A stretch of 64,000 nt of DNA from Pyronema omphalodes (lineage: Eukaryota > Ascomycota > Pezizomycetes > Pezizales > Pyronemataceae), in assembly GCA_024516155.1 (NCBI GenBank), contig JAJJXM010000053.1, positions 186,001-250,000 on the forward strand, given 5' to 3'. The notes under the pieces are model-generated. The model did not search any database and was not told where the DNA came from. It worked only from the letters and a program-made list of their open reading frames with translations. Both the position numbers and the translations under genes were made by a program. This document shows, in pieces, positions 28,168 through 41,221 of this stretch; within the stretch, counting starts at the first letter, position 1, and the number at the start of each line of letters is the position of its first letter.

Positions 28168-30162
28168 TCAACTCGCCAGTACTCTCTCCGCGGTATTATT
28201 AGCTCCATCCGTTTCTCTTCCCTGCATATTCTGAGGATCTGCTCCCGCCGCTTCCAAATCTTTAACCTTCTTATCCAACAATCTCTGATCTCCAGGCCTA
28301 AACTTCTTCTTAAACTCAATATAACTCGGCGGTCTAGGTCTACACAAAACCACCACAAAGTTTCTCCACCATACTCCTTGGGTAAATGGTCTATGTCTCT
28401 CGCTTCGAACAAATTTATGACCATGGAGATATTCTCTTGTTGTTTCTCCGCGCGCCATTAAGAAGATGTGGTAGCCTGATAATGCCAATGGATAAGGTGC
28501 TGCAAGGATTCCATAGATCATGAGAGCAAATGGAACTCTGTTAGCCCGTAATGCCGCACGGAATGGCATATCCAGAGTTAACAGATGGGTAAGCGACAGT
28601 GCAATTAGGTAAAGTCCAAGCACTGTAGCCGAAGTGACAAACACAAAAAAATAGCGGTAATTTCTTCGTCCAACACAGTTGTTTAGCCAGACACAATGGT
28701 GGTCCTGAGTTTCAATGCATGAATCACAGACTTTACAGTGGTGACATCTTGGGGGTCTCCAAATGTTGCAGGTGCGACAGAATTTAATTGGAACTTCCAG
28801 GTGCAGGGTTGTGTTGGCTGCAGGTCGGATGAGAGCCCATGAATTTTGGGGAGGGACTGCGAGGGGGTTGAGTTCTGGGGCGGGTTTGTTGGAAGGGTGG
28901 AGGTTGCGGGGATAAGTCTAAATGTATAGGGTTAGGGCTGGTATTTTTGAATAATGAGGAGGGGGATACAAACCCCGGGGTCGGAGACGGAGGCTTTAAT
29001 AAAGGAAGAGATGGTGAGAGCGAAGATGTAGGCGAAAGTGATGGGAAGGGCAGGTGAGACTTGGTACCAGAGGTATTTGGCACTGGAATGGGGTTAGTTG
29101 AAGCTCCAGCTTAAAAGGCGGGGATACTCACGAGTATCCAAAGAACAGTGCGGCGGGTATTATGACAAGGATTCCGGTCATGATGTTCATTGGAAAGTCC
29201 CTTGCAGTCTGGAATCTTCCTCCAAGACAGAACCGCATGTTTCCAGGGAAATATTCATAGTTCTTTCCAACTTTCTCTCGAGGCTGCAACTGAGGTCGAT
29301 CTTTGGGTGCCATACTCGACCGAGATCCATTACTTGATCCTCCTCTTGAATTGGGTGTCCGTGGCATGCGACTGATAGATGGAGATGGTGGAGCAAGCGA
29401 CGCTGGTTGACTGGGTTCGTAAGAGTTGCGAAGCGGTGAATTTGAGCTCATAGACGGGGCTCCGCGTGACGTGTGGTCGATGGTTGATATCGAAGTCTGC
29501 CTCGCGTATCCCAGATTCTGTGGCTGTTGCCGCGGATTCTGCGGTACAACTGGTATTGACATTGAGCCTCCAGCTGATGCATGGGCAAATCCAATTATCC
29601 GTCTCTGTTGCTGTTCAAAATCATCCTCCTCTGTTACTCGTCCTCGTTGCGCCTGCAGTTTTGCCGAGCTCATCGGACGGTAAAAGGCTTGGTTGGCGAC
29701 ACCAGGAGCATGTGTCCTGGATGCTGATGACGTTGGGCGTCCTCGTACACTGCCTCCTCCCACACTCGACATTCCCCTCGGATTTGTCGATGTGCTCGGC
29801 CAATTTCTTTGTCCTGGATTCGCGGTTGATGACGACATTGCTGTGCTGGGTCGCGTTGAGAAGGAATCCATCATCTCTCCTACAGATACACGGGAAATCG
29901 GCATTGGACGGCCACCGGTGGACGAGCGCGGAGAGACTTGGCTTTGCGCTTGCGATTGTTGTGCTTCCGACAACCCCATAATCTCGCTGGCATCCTCAGA
30001 ATATTCTGTCATCCGACTCGAAATCACACTGTAGGTACCGTTTCCATTGTTGCTGTTGTGTCGATTTGCACTTGTTTCTTCTTCGTAAATAGGCAGGGGA
30101 CGCCCTCCATCCGCGAATGAGGGCGTGATTGGCGTTCGCACGGTTAGAGAGTGCGAAGGCAT
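28168..30162 (-). CDS. ERF2: Palmitoyltransferase Erf2 (DHHC family)
   Basis: S-acyltransferase. In yeast Erf2 with Erf4 palmitoylates Ras at the ER membrane. Exons 30162-29132, 29082-28974 and 28917-28168 give 629 residues. The introns are 49 and 56 nt. About 300 N-terminal residues are Ser/Pro/Arg-rich and disordered. Then come [19 protein letters not shown], two membrane segments ([34 protein letters not shown]), the DHHC cysteine-rich domain with DHHC at 452-455 ([19 protein letters not shown]), two more membrane segments and the TTREYLHG motif. The ATG at 30162 is the first in frame. The frame stays open upstream to about 30380 without an ATG, so a missed 5' exon is possible. Confidence 0.93.
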
Positions 30163-30767
30163 CGGTTGTTGATGTCGGAGTTGACAACGGTCGGCATGGA
30201 CGACTTGTGCGGTCCTGTCGATAGAACGGGCGTGTCCTGCTTCCGCTGGCGGTGGTGTGGTTTCGGGAGAATTTGCGTTCGTCGGACGAGCAACAAAGGA
30301 GTTGCGGGCGTTTCTCCTTCGAGAATACCAAAGCAAGTAAGCGAGATGGGGGACGCTAGCCGAGAATGGCGATGCGAATCACGAAACTCACTCGGCTGCG
30401 AGGGATGGGAACTATTATTTATGGGGGTAGAATATGGAATTGGGGAGGGGGATATAAGTTTGTGAAAGGAATACAAGATGTGATGGGAATACAGTGGGGG
30501 GTAAAATATACTGTAGACAGAAGGGTTGAGAAATAGCAAAGGCCGAGTTGGAACCCTCTGTTTTTGTAAGTATTTAGGAGGTGGCCAAGAGTGCGCTTTT
30601 TTCGCTAAGAGAAGGCTGAAGCTGCTGCGAGATCCCACGCGGGCAACAACACCGCGAGCTTCAGGAACGAGATCATTAAAGGTTAGCCGCAGCGTGAGGA
30701 GAAGCAAATCCACTGACGCCGCTGGAATGACCCGGTGGTTGAGTCAGCAGCTTACCGAGTGAGGAAT

Positions 30768-30798
30768 TGATGGATGGATGGATGGATGGATGGATGGG
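30768..30798. repeat. (GGAT)n tetranucleotide array
   Basis: About seven copies of GATG/GGAT in intergenic DNA. Confidence 0.9.
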
Positions 30799-33700
30799 AT
30801 GGTGATGATCAAGGCTGCTGCATAACTGGCTGCATTTTCTGAGGCTGTCGAATCAGAGGCTGTGTCGGTAAGAAATTTTTAGTTTCAATTGAAGCCGGGT
30901 CATCAACCGTTTGTTCATGACTCGGGTAATGTATATACCATGGCTTCCACGCTTCCCAAATACTTGTCGAAAGCTGCATGACGCTCCTGATCCACCCTGC
31001 TGGCTTCGAACAACCCCCCCAGCGCGGGGAAGCAAGGGATCATGGTCAAGGGTAACAAGCGACTCTATTAGCTTCAATCGTTTAATAAATGTGCATATCG
31101 ACAGACAAGTGTGTACGGGTGTTGATTATTTCATCCTTAAAACATTATTAACATAAGATAACAGTCCGTGGATACTCTTACCCTTTGCACCTTATATCCT
31201 ATCATCACAATTATTCCAATATTTATGAATTCTGAAATACTTCTCAAGGACGCGGTTATCGGAACATAATTAGTGCCATAACTGGTGGGGCTTGGAAATC
31301 TAAAAATTTGGAATCCCAAGCCTGCAAATTAAAATCTAGAATCCCAGAACCATTAAAGGTCTAGATCCTCTTCAGATTTCAGCTAAAATTGCATTTTGCA
31401 GGTCGTTGCAATTGAAAAATGAGACATATTTTGGTGCTTTGTAATTTTGGTTTCGATTTGCTGAAGATAATCGAGAGATGAACATCGCAAGGCGTTTCGA
31501 ACTCGAAACTTTTTAAAATGTTGATGATAGGTTGGTTGATACATAGGGCATTTCAGTATCTCATCTCAGGAAGCCATATGATAACGGCTGACATATAAAC
31601 CACGTACCTACAAGTTGTAACGAAGTATAACGAAGGTGTAACGAAGGCGTATCGTACTTTCTGATAGAATTGACTAACCCATCAAAGACCAGTTCATAAC
31701 AACATAGAAGAGCGAATGTGGATTAATATACCATCCAACCATTAAAATCCTCACACAGCATCTCCGTCTTCTAAAAATGCTTCGAAACAGCACCTGGAAC
31801 CTCATGCGAAATACAAGGCATAGTCATTCCTAAGCATAGCACAATGCACATAAGAAATCTGAGGTTATCCCCGCCTAAGGCAACCCCCCAAAAACCAACC
31901 TCCGCAGCTGAAGACCTGGGATAAAGCTTTAAGTTCCAAGTTCCAAGTTTCGAGTTCCAACACCCGACCGTATATACATAGACCAACCGTAAAGACAGAA
32001 ACAGAAACAGATACATAACAGCAAGCAAGAAACATGGCGTTTCCGCCGTAGTTTTTTTTATTTCCACACTTTCGGCGCGTATCATGCATCAATGCACAAA
32101 GTGTCAAGCGTCAAGCACCACCTTCAGGCATTATAATTTTTTGTGTAACTAATGTAACAAAAAAAAGTTTGTACCAATTTTTTTTTTTTTTGACAAACCC
32201 GCCATAACCATAGCCATAACCCTACACCATACACCATACTAAAATCAACACTTCCACTTCACACTTCTTCAGTATACCTCATAAATACCTACCTACATTA
32301 CAACATCCCCGCACCTCCGCCCCTCCGCACCTCCGCCCCTCCGCACCCCACCACCCAAAAGAAAAAAAAACATCCCTATACACTGCACCCTAAGTTCCGA
32401 AAAAATCACGTGCACAAAAAAGCGTCGAGTGACATTCCATGTTACAAATGACATGCGAGTGTTGCCATACAAGGCTAGCGTTGCCATGCTAGCGCTACCA
32501 CCTACCATCCACCACCCACCACTCACCACCTACCACTCAGCACCAACTCGCCACTCACCGGCGTTCATGGAATATCACTCTTTTTCATGTGATAAGTTGC
32601 GTTTTAATTTGTTTTGGGGTGCGTATGGGGATGTATTGGGGATGGGGATTATAGGGTGATAGATGATGGTGATGTGATGTATCGGCAGCTGGATGGTAAG
32701 GTGGGAAGTTGGGGGGGGGGGGGATATTGAAACGGGAAAAGGAAAGATGGAAAGGAGATGAGGATATATGGAGGGCTAAAGAATAGAAAATACGGTGGAT
32801 ATGAGCTTGTAGGGTAGATAGTGATGTAGCTGGGTATCGTGTTTGATGGGAATAATTACAGCCTGGGTTGAAGTTTAATGATGTGATGGTTATATGAGCG
32901 ATTGACTGAAGCTGTTGATTCTGTTGGTATCAATTTCTCGGTCAAAGATTAACGGCGCAGTGATGTGCTGTATAGATGAGATATCGATATCCATCATAAA
33001 AAATATTGAAGCTACAGTAGACACATCACACAACATCCCCAAAGCTACAGTTCCAGTTCCAGTTTATATTTATTTCCATTTTTATTTTTATTCCTTCCAT
33101 CGCAACTCCACTCACAAATCCACAACTACATTTAAACTTCTAAGCGAGCCTCGCATATAGCAGCCACCGCTTAATGCTTAATCCACACAATGCATCTGGA
33201 TCCAGATACCCGAAACTTCCGTGAGTCTTGGTGGTGGCACATGATCGATTGATCTGTATTTTTATAGGTCGGAGATTTCCGGGCTCCCCGGGCCCTCTAG
33301 AACTACCAGGACCACAGCTGCAGGTTCAACGCTGCAAATGGAAGTACGAGTGACTGATGATGAATGGAGAGATTTTTTAGGGTTGATGCTGAATGTGGCG
33401 ATTTATTATGGCCTCGGAGGTTTAGAAGAATTTGGGAATGGGGAAGGAGGGTGTTGGTTATTGGGATTTATGGATCTATAGGGTCTGGATACATAATGGA
33501 TTTGGATATAGGTGGAACTTGAACTTGGAGATGTTGATGGAGAGGAAGTTGGGGAATAGTTGATGTGGATTATTGTGGGGTTATGTATAAATAGAGGGTC
33601 TTTATCTGTATTTCTTTGATATTATGTGTGGAAATTTACTCCGGTTTCTTGGTTAAGGTCGGCTGTGGGTGAAGAAAAGATTTAGAAGTGTAGGTGTATA

Positions 33701-35656
33701 AAGAATACCAGACTAACCGGGAAATGTATCTCATTTGTCCTGAGTCACGAAGTCACATATTTATCAATATCAACAGCAAATGAAGGACATTTTGTCCGCT
33801 TCTCTTGAGCACAATATGAATGTAGCAGTTTTCTCCCTATACACTGTGGATTTGAGCATAGGACATAGAACAAAGCAATTGGCCAGTGGAAGGTGTATTT
33901 GGATTCATTCAAAATCACATATCCCCGTGACAAGAAATTTTAGAAGAAAATAAAGATAAATTGACAAGTTTATAGTGACAATGGATGTATAAAGATTGAA
34001 GCTTGTATACAGTCAATTCCTCGTCAGCTCAATCCTCTTTGTCCTCTATCTAAAGCTGCTATCTGTTCGCCACCTTCGCCTTCTGAGTCTCGTCTTGGCA
34101 CATCTTGACCGTGTATACTGAAAATTTCAAACATCGACTAACTGATTCATCCTTCGCAGAACATTGAAAGGCATCGTATGTCAAGTTGTCGGAGACATTC
34201 GGGCGGGAAAAGACTCCGTTCATCGGGCCGAGCTAGCGACGCTCCGAGCCGGTACCGATCGGCAAGCTGCATCTAGAGCATCATCTGAAGTATTTTCAAA
34301 GTTTTCATTAAACTTACAGAACTTTGTTAATCTTTGACATGTTTTCTTTGTTTCGGAGGTATTGTCGTCTGCGGATGGCGTTGGGATGCGACTATGCTGG
34401 TATCTCGTGATGCTGGATTACCGAACGCAACCAGAAGTGACTCGACGAACACAAACTTGGTTATCATCGTGAGTCGTTTTTCGAGCATCCTAAAAGGTTC
34501 TTAAGATCTTTCGACGCGATTTTAATGTTTATTGAAAGTGTTGATTAGTTACCAGGGTTCGTAACTACCGCTTCCGAACTGTGATGTCCTTTGGGGTCAG
34601 TCAGGCTCGACACCTTTCTCTGAAGTTTTGCTATGTCCTAATTTTTGTAAATTTGACGGTTCCATGGGTTTTGTTCGTGCTTGGAAGGAATACTTTGGGT
34701 TGTCATCTGTGTGTGTATGAGGTTTCTCACGATGTTTCTCATCCACAAAGTGATGCAGAAACATTGATATCACACCTCAGATGGAGACAACTTTCGCATT
34801 TGATATTCGTTAGTAATTTAGCTGATATTACTCAATTCTACTATTCTTTTCGTTAGTTTTATGTCAAGGAGAGTCAATAATTGTTTGAAGTAGAGTGAAC
34901 GGGTTCAAATTCTAGTTCAACCAACTTTCGTTCGCCATGGAGTGACAGAATAGGTTCTCGAATATCTTTTCTAATGAGATCATGAAAGTCTTTCTAATCT
35001 TTGAAGCAAATGGTTTAAGCAAAATACAAAACATTTAAGAAACTTCAATTTCGATGTGGATTCGCCGGTTCTGGTGTCGTGTGGTCGGGCAGGCTGAAAA
35101 GAAGCTCGTACACACACCGGATGACTGCTAAAACAGAGAGAGAGAGAGAGGGAGAGAGGGAGAAAGACAGAGACAGAAACCTATCTGACTGCGGGCATTT
35201 ATTAAACTTCTTTTCTTTCCTTCACTGCTTACTTTCTTCTTCTCCCGCAAACATCATTCCTCCTCCTCTTACCTTTTCCATACTCCCATCACCACATTTA
35301 TTCTAATTTCCCAGTCTTCTTCCAGCTTCCCGTCTGCTCTCACCCAATACTTACTTATCTCCTCCCGTCTGCCTATATCATCTCCGGCAAATCTGCCCTC
35401 TCAACCACGTCTTGCCATTCACACTCACCTTCCTGCCCCTACCCTCCCTCCCTCTCTCCCACACCTCGCCCTAATTCCAGTTGCTATCACCACCACCTCC
35501 TCTCAACCCAACTCTCTCTCTCTCTCTCTCTCAACACCCTCTCTCCTCCCTCTTCCTCTCCACACCACCACCCAAAAGAAAATCTTCACCCGCCGTCAAC
35601 CGCCTCAACGCCGTCTGATTCAAGACAGCCGCCAGCTCATTTTGACTCTGCTGCCG

Positions 35657-36021
35657 GTAAGTAAACATTGCCATCTTGGACTTGCCTCTTCTCTGGTGTG
35701 CTCTTCGCGCCAGCGGTGAGCCAGCCAACCAACAACCCCTACCCCATCTTCGGGTTGCCCTCTGGCTCTGGTTGCCCTCGTTGTCTTCGTTGCAAAGCCA
35801 TTTGCACTGCTTCGTTCCGTTGCTACCGTTTGTTGCAACTGGCGCACCAGCCTCCTTCCTTCCCCATCATTTACTCTCACAACATCCACAACCACCGTTC
35901 AGCGCTCCTTTCAATATACACGCTCGTTGTTCGCCACCACGTTGTTGTGTCTGCTATTCCGCTCGGGTTTTCACGCCAAAGATAGTCGACTAACGGGTTG
36001 CGGTTGCGTGTCAAAAGCTAG
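35657..36021 (+). other. Possible 5'-UTR intron of ASH1
   Basis: A consensus donor GTAAGT at 35657 follows a pyrimidine-rich leader. A strong branch site (GACTAAC, about 35988-35994) lies 27 bases before an AG at 36020-36021, 18 bases ahead of the ASH1 ATG. At 365 nt it would be long for this genome, but leader introns often are. Confidence 0.4.
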
Positions 36022-36039
36022 CTGAACGGAATCTCAACA

Positions 36040-38808
36040 ATGGGGAAGGAGGCCAGACAAGTTCAGGATTGGGCACCACCGCCACTGCGCAACTCCTCGT
36101 CGCCTATGAGTTTCGAAAACACGTTCAACGGCGCCCCGATCATTGACTTGACGGCCTCAGATGCTCTCAGCACGACCACCCTTGCAGGCTCATCTACCAC
36201 AACCTTAAACTCGTCGACGGAGGAGGAAAGCACCAGCTCATTGCGCACCACTCCCGAGATTGATGGCGGCGAACAAGATCTCAGCAAACGACGGGAAACT
36301 CTGGAGCTGACGGATCAGGTCACGAAGCAAATTGAGTCCGAGGCCGCTCAGGTACAGAACACGGTTGCCGCCGACAAATCCGCCGCGACGCGTCGTCGAA
36401 GTATGCGAATCAAAACTAAAGATCCGCTCACCACCACCATCGCAGATTCCGCGTCTCCATCGGCGGCTCCAGACACCCCGCGTTCGCGCTCCAAGGCCCC
36501 ACACGACACTCCTTCCGCGTCTACAGATGCCACCGTCACTAAACGAAGTCTTCGTTCCGCCACCAAGAGATCTATGGATGATTCACAAACTGATCTAACT
36601 GATCTCTCCCCACCGCCAGAGTCGGAGAAGGGCTCAAACGCTAGCCCCAAAGGCTCCGAACCCCCGAAAGATACCGCGTCCACGCGACGAGTCAGTAAAC
36701 GTATTTCTGCGATCAATTCTCATGTCACCAAGCCCGCCCCAACGCCAAAATCCGGTACGAAACGCGCTCGTGACACGGTAGAAAAAGGCGCCGCCACCGC
36801 CACATCAAAATATAAGCGGACAAAGCTACAACAGAAAGAAGAGGAAAGCGAGTCTTCGGAGGAGGATTCCGATGAGTCTTCTGAAGAGTCGGAATTGGAA
36901 TCGGAATCTGAGGCTGAATCCGAGGCGGAGGAGCCACTTAAGGCACGGCGGACAAAGGTTTGGATTGACCAGGGATTATATGTTGGGCAAGAGGATTGCG
37001 ACTTGAAGCTACGGCCTGCTACCAAGGGAAAGAAAGCAAAGGGAAAGAAGCCTAGGCCACATGCTTTTCCTTTACCAATATTCCGGGGCAAAGAAATTAT
37101 GGAGACGCAGAGAGACTTTAAGCTCCCTCACTTTGTCTTTGCTCCTAGTGCCTTCAAAGTTACGCATCCCTCTGACTGGCGGAAACTTAACCACAGTGCG
37201 TATAGACCTCCGCCGCTTAATGTTCGCAACTAATAAGCTTCGTAGATCAGTTGATTGGTGATGCCCAGCAAATTTGGAGAAAAGAAAAGCCTCCCAATGT
37301 AAAGTGTGTATGTGTTAAAGTATGTGATGTTGCGTGTCTCAACCGCTGCACCTGGGTAGAGTGTACCGACAATACTTGCGACGTCGGACGACATTGTTCA
37401 AATCGGCCCTTTGCGGACTTGTTAGATCGGGTGAAGACCGAGACCAGATTTGCGACCGGTGTAGAGGTTGCCCAGGTACGGATACAACATTGCATTATAT
37501 TTCGCCTCGATAGGACATCCTAAAGCTAACTAAATAGACCGAGAACCGTGGATATGGTTTGAGGGCACTAAGGTCATTTGAACCTTTCCAAATTATTGTG
37601 GAGTACACCGGGGAGATCATCACTCAGGAGGAAAGCGAACGCCGGCTTGATGAGGTTTACAAAGATAACCAAGTAAAGATCCTCATTTCCCCCCCGCATA
37701 ATGCGGATTTTATGTGAATTACCGGCTAATTTCTATATTACAGAACTACTATCTTATGGTATTCGATCAGAACATGATTCTCGATGCTACCCGAGGATCT
37801 GTAGCTCGCTTTGTTAACCGTACGTTTTTCATCTCTACCCGCCGGTGATTGTTCAGGTCTTAACCCAGATTGTTCTATTTTTAGATTCATGTGACCCCAA
37901 CTGCTCAATGGAGAAATGGTAAGCTACCCATCCACCTTGTTTCCCCGCACCCTGCAAGCAATAAAAGACAAATACTAATACTCGCATAGGGTTGTCGAGG
38001 GGAGACCTCGTATGGCACTCTTTGCCGGCAAAAACGGCATTGAGGCAGGCGACGAGTTGACCTATGATTACAACTTTACGTAAGCATATCCCTGTCTGTC
38101 CTGTGATTCGAATGACATTTTATGTCTCGCATCAGGTACCATGATCAACATACTGATGCTTTCCATAGTTGGTTCAAAGGGGTTACGCAAACCAAATGTC
38201 GTTGCGGATCAGAAGCCTGTCGTGGAGTCCTCGGAAAACGTAGCGACAACAAACGTCTCAGCCTTTTGAAAGCTCCCACTCCACCAAAGAAGCAAGCCAA
38301 GCAGACGAAACGCAAATACAAAAAACGCGTTCAAAAAACCACCGTCGTTCAAAAATCAATCATTATTTCTCCTGCCAAGCCAAAGCGGGCCCCACCAAAG
38401 CAACGTCGACCTCCTACCCCCCCTCCTAAGAAAACTAAATCGTCCTCCCCTCCAGCCACTCCGGAACTTGAACCGCTTTCAGACTCAAGTGATGATGAAT
38501 CCGAACTTAGCGATATCGACTTCAACACTTCAGCTTCTGTTATAGTGGCCCCCGACAGTACTCCGGCTTCTGCTAAACCTACGAATAAAGCGCTCAGACC
38601 AAGAACTAGGGTCATGAAAACTTATAAGGTCAATAAAACCATCGCCAAAAGTTCGGTTGCAAAGACAGCTACGAGTAAAGGTGCTGTTCAGGCGGCTAGA
38701 TTAAGTGTTCTTGAACAGGTCTTGGATGAAAAGTTGGTTACCGTCCAGGTTGTTAGCGATGAAAATATGCTTCCTCAGCAACAACAGGATGTGGTCGTGA
38801 GTGCATAA
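36040..38808 (+). CDS. ASH1: ASH1-like histone lysine methyltransferase (SET)
   Basis: Nuclear SET-domain enzyme; ASH1-family members methylate H3K36. Seven exons, 36040-37195, 37246-37475, 37538-37672, 37744-37819, 37885-37918, 37990-38079 and 38136-38808, give 797 residues. The N-terminal 300 residues are Ser/Thr-rich and then acidic, with basic patches. They are followed by the fungal ASH1 motifs VWIDQGLYVGQ and FPLPIFRGKEIMETQRDFKLP. An AWS-like Cys cluster (CVCVKVCDVACLNRC, CSNRPF) spans about 406-440. The SET core includes RGYGLRALRSFEPFQIIVEY, the catalytic NHSCDPNC (532-539) and GDELTYDYNF. A post-SET CRCGSEACRG follows. The C-terminal tail is Lys/Pro-rich. All six introns (50-71 nt) fit GT/AG with branch sites, and the fifth exon is only 34 nt. 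Confidence 0.94.
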
Positions 38809-41221
38809 GTTTCGCATTGGTGAAGCGTTACGGGTTATGAATGATGATGTTGGAAGATGGCATTTGAGATTCGGGTTAGCTTGGATCGAATGACCGACTG
38901 TGATGCAATACAGGGAATTTAACGAACCTAGGGAAAAGGAGCCTTAAACAATTGGTCTTCTGGAAACAGGCATCATGTGGCATTGTGTGGAGTTGGAAGG
39001 CTGGGGTGTTGGATGGGTACGGATGGTTCCATGTTCCTATACTGCATCTTGAGGAATTCGTGGGACATATATTGTACTATGTCATTGTCATTCTAAGGGG
39101 TCCTTGAACGATCATGGTCCCCAACTGTTCCCATTTAGTTTCCTATTTCCTATTTCCTGTCTTGTCTTTGTTTTGTTAGTGTAGAGCCGTGAGCTGCGTA
39201 GCTGGGTGCTAAATGCAAGCTAACGGCATGACATACTGGATTGGAAAGATATTCTCCAGGTTTATGTTTTTTTTTTGTTTTTTTACTCTTGACTTTTTTT
39301 TTTTTTTTTTTTTTTCACTGCACTTAAGATAAAGTTTGTTCTTTGTTAGGGGTTAGCTTTGTTTTTGTTTTTTTTTTATTATTACTGCTTTTTTTTTCAT
39401 TTCTTTTTTTTTTTTTTTTTTTTTCATTTCTGGTTTTCCTTTTTTTTTTTTTTCGACGTGTAATATAGTTCCTTTTTTTTTTTTTCTTTTTCGTTAGGGT
39501 TGATATGCAGGCGAAAGATCGGTGTTGAATAATGGGTCAGTAACAAAACTGTGTTCAACAAATGGTGTCATGTAAGAACCTAGAAAAGCTTACAGATCTG
39601 CTTGACTGTTGACTGTTGACAGCCTTGGATCGATGAGCTTGAAATTGAGTGTTGCAGATAATGTAATGTGATTGATATTTATGTCTCTTGGTCTTGGCTT
39701 ATTATGTCTCTTGGTCTTGGCTTATTATGTCTCTTGGCTTATTATGTGTTCTGTTTACTATTGACTGTCTATTGGGTTTGGAAATGATACGGAATGAATA
39801 CATGTACATCAAACCTATCTATCTATCTACCAACTTCGCTAGCTCTGAAATAATACAGTTTGTTGAACATAGTTGTTATTAACCCATTATTTAACATCGA
39901 TCCTCACCGGGATATCTACCCCCTGCTTGTGAAAAGAAAAGGATATCTTGGAATCTTGGAATCTTGGAATCTTGCAATCTTGCAATCTTGCACGTCGATA
40001 TTAAAAAAGAAAATAAGAAAATAAAAAAAAAGAAAAAAGAAAAAATAAAAAAAAGAGAAAGAAAAGAGAAAAAAACAGAGAAGAAACAGAGAAGAAAGAA
40101 GAAAGAAAAAAAAAAAAAATACCGTTATAGTAAAAATCACCTAGCTAGAAGAGACTTTATGACCAAAAACACGGATCATGACTAAGATAGAGTGGATATC
40201 TAAAGCTTAACTTGACTTGCGTCTTGTTCGGAGACAAATTTTGGTTTTCGAAATTCGCTGGAGGGGATGTGGTTTATATACTATGTTCGTGGGGAGGAGG
40301 GGGGGGGGGAGGAGGGAAAGGGGAAGGGGAAGGGGAAGAGGTCTGAAGGATAGATATAATGATGTAGGAGTCTGGTGACTTTTGTTGGCTCGGGTACCGG
40401 GTGGGGGTAATGGGAGGGGTGACGGGAGTATGGAGATAGAGGTGGGGATATTGGTAATAGTAATGGAGAGAGAGGGAGGGGGAGGGAGGAGACGAGATAT
40501 ATAAAGTATCAAAGAGGGAAGATAGGGTAGAAAGCAGAGGCCCGGAAGCAACGGGACTCATAATGTACTGATGAGAAGAAAAATAAAACCAAATAAAAAT
40601 CAAATTTTGAAGCTGGTTTCTTTTCGTTGCGTGAAATATGTTGTGGTGTTTCCATATGATTGTATCAGTCTCAGCACTCAGAACTTGGTATAGGTGATTA
40701 GTAAAGTTGTATCCATTGAAACTCGAAGATTCATATTCCGGGCTTCCAGAGGGTTAGAGGGAGGACAAAGGAAATGAGTCAAGATGGTTCGGGAAGTTAG
40801 AAGATTTTATACTGGCAAGAGGGCGGATAAAGGATAACGGTTGGAGGTGTGGATAATGGGAAACTACACTCACGACTCACAATAGCCGTATCAGAGTTTA
40901 TTATCGCCCTATGAACAACAACCTCAAGGCAGGCTTAGATCAAGATGCTTGAAAGTAGCGAACCCGGCGCGGTGACCTCTGTGCAAGCAGTGGATTGAGA
41001 CAGAACGACACGGGGGACAACAAAAACCAATCTGTAATAACGAGGGTAGAATCACAGAGCTTTTGCCAGAGAAGGGAGAGGGGAGATGCAGACGGATTTT
41101 TTGTTCTTGCTTTTTGATTTTTGACTTCCCTTTATGTATTTCGTGTACCCTCGTTATAACAAATAAGGTTGCATATAAGTAATGAATAGGGAGATAAATG
41201 AATAAATAGATAAGTAAATAG
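38809..41221. other. Spacer downstream of ASH1
   Basis: No gene is seen. Long poly-T tracts cluster at 39265-39490, CTTGGAAT-type repeats lie at 39948-39990, an A-rich tract at 40000-40120 and a purine-rich stretch at 40290-40500. Confidence 0.6.
39265..39490. repeat. Cluster of poly-T tracts
   Basis: At least six runs of nine or more T within 230 bases, about 450-680 bases after the ASH1 stop. Confidence 0.9.

Larger units (their letters stand above)
30163..36039. other. Long divergent spacer between ERF2 and ASH1
   Basis: Nearly 6 kb without a firmly supported gene. It contains a (GGAT)n array at 30768-30798, AT-rich DNA, a poly-G13 run at 32711-32723, a possible tiny spliced frame at 33190-33353, GA/CT microsatellites at 35131-35170 and 35511-35532, and a strongly pyrimidine-rich strand (about 35200-35600). 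The last looks like the promoter/5' leader of ASH1. Confidence 0.5.

Noticed and set aside
33280..33312. CCCGGG...CTCTAGAACTA stretch resembling a cloning-vector polylinker
   Set aside because: Only about 11 bases match a common polylinker order and flanking sequence does not; most likely chance.
34880..34935. GGTTCAAATTCTAGTTCAACC resembling a tRNA T-arm
   Set aside because: I could not fold an acceptor stem, D-arm and anticodon arm around it, so there is no tRNA.
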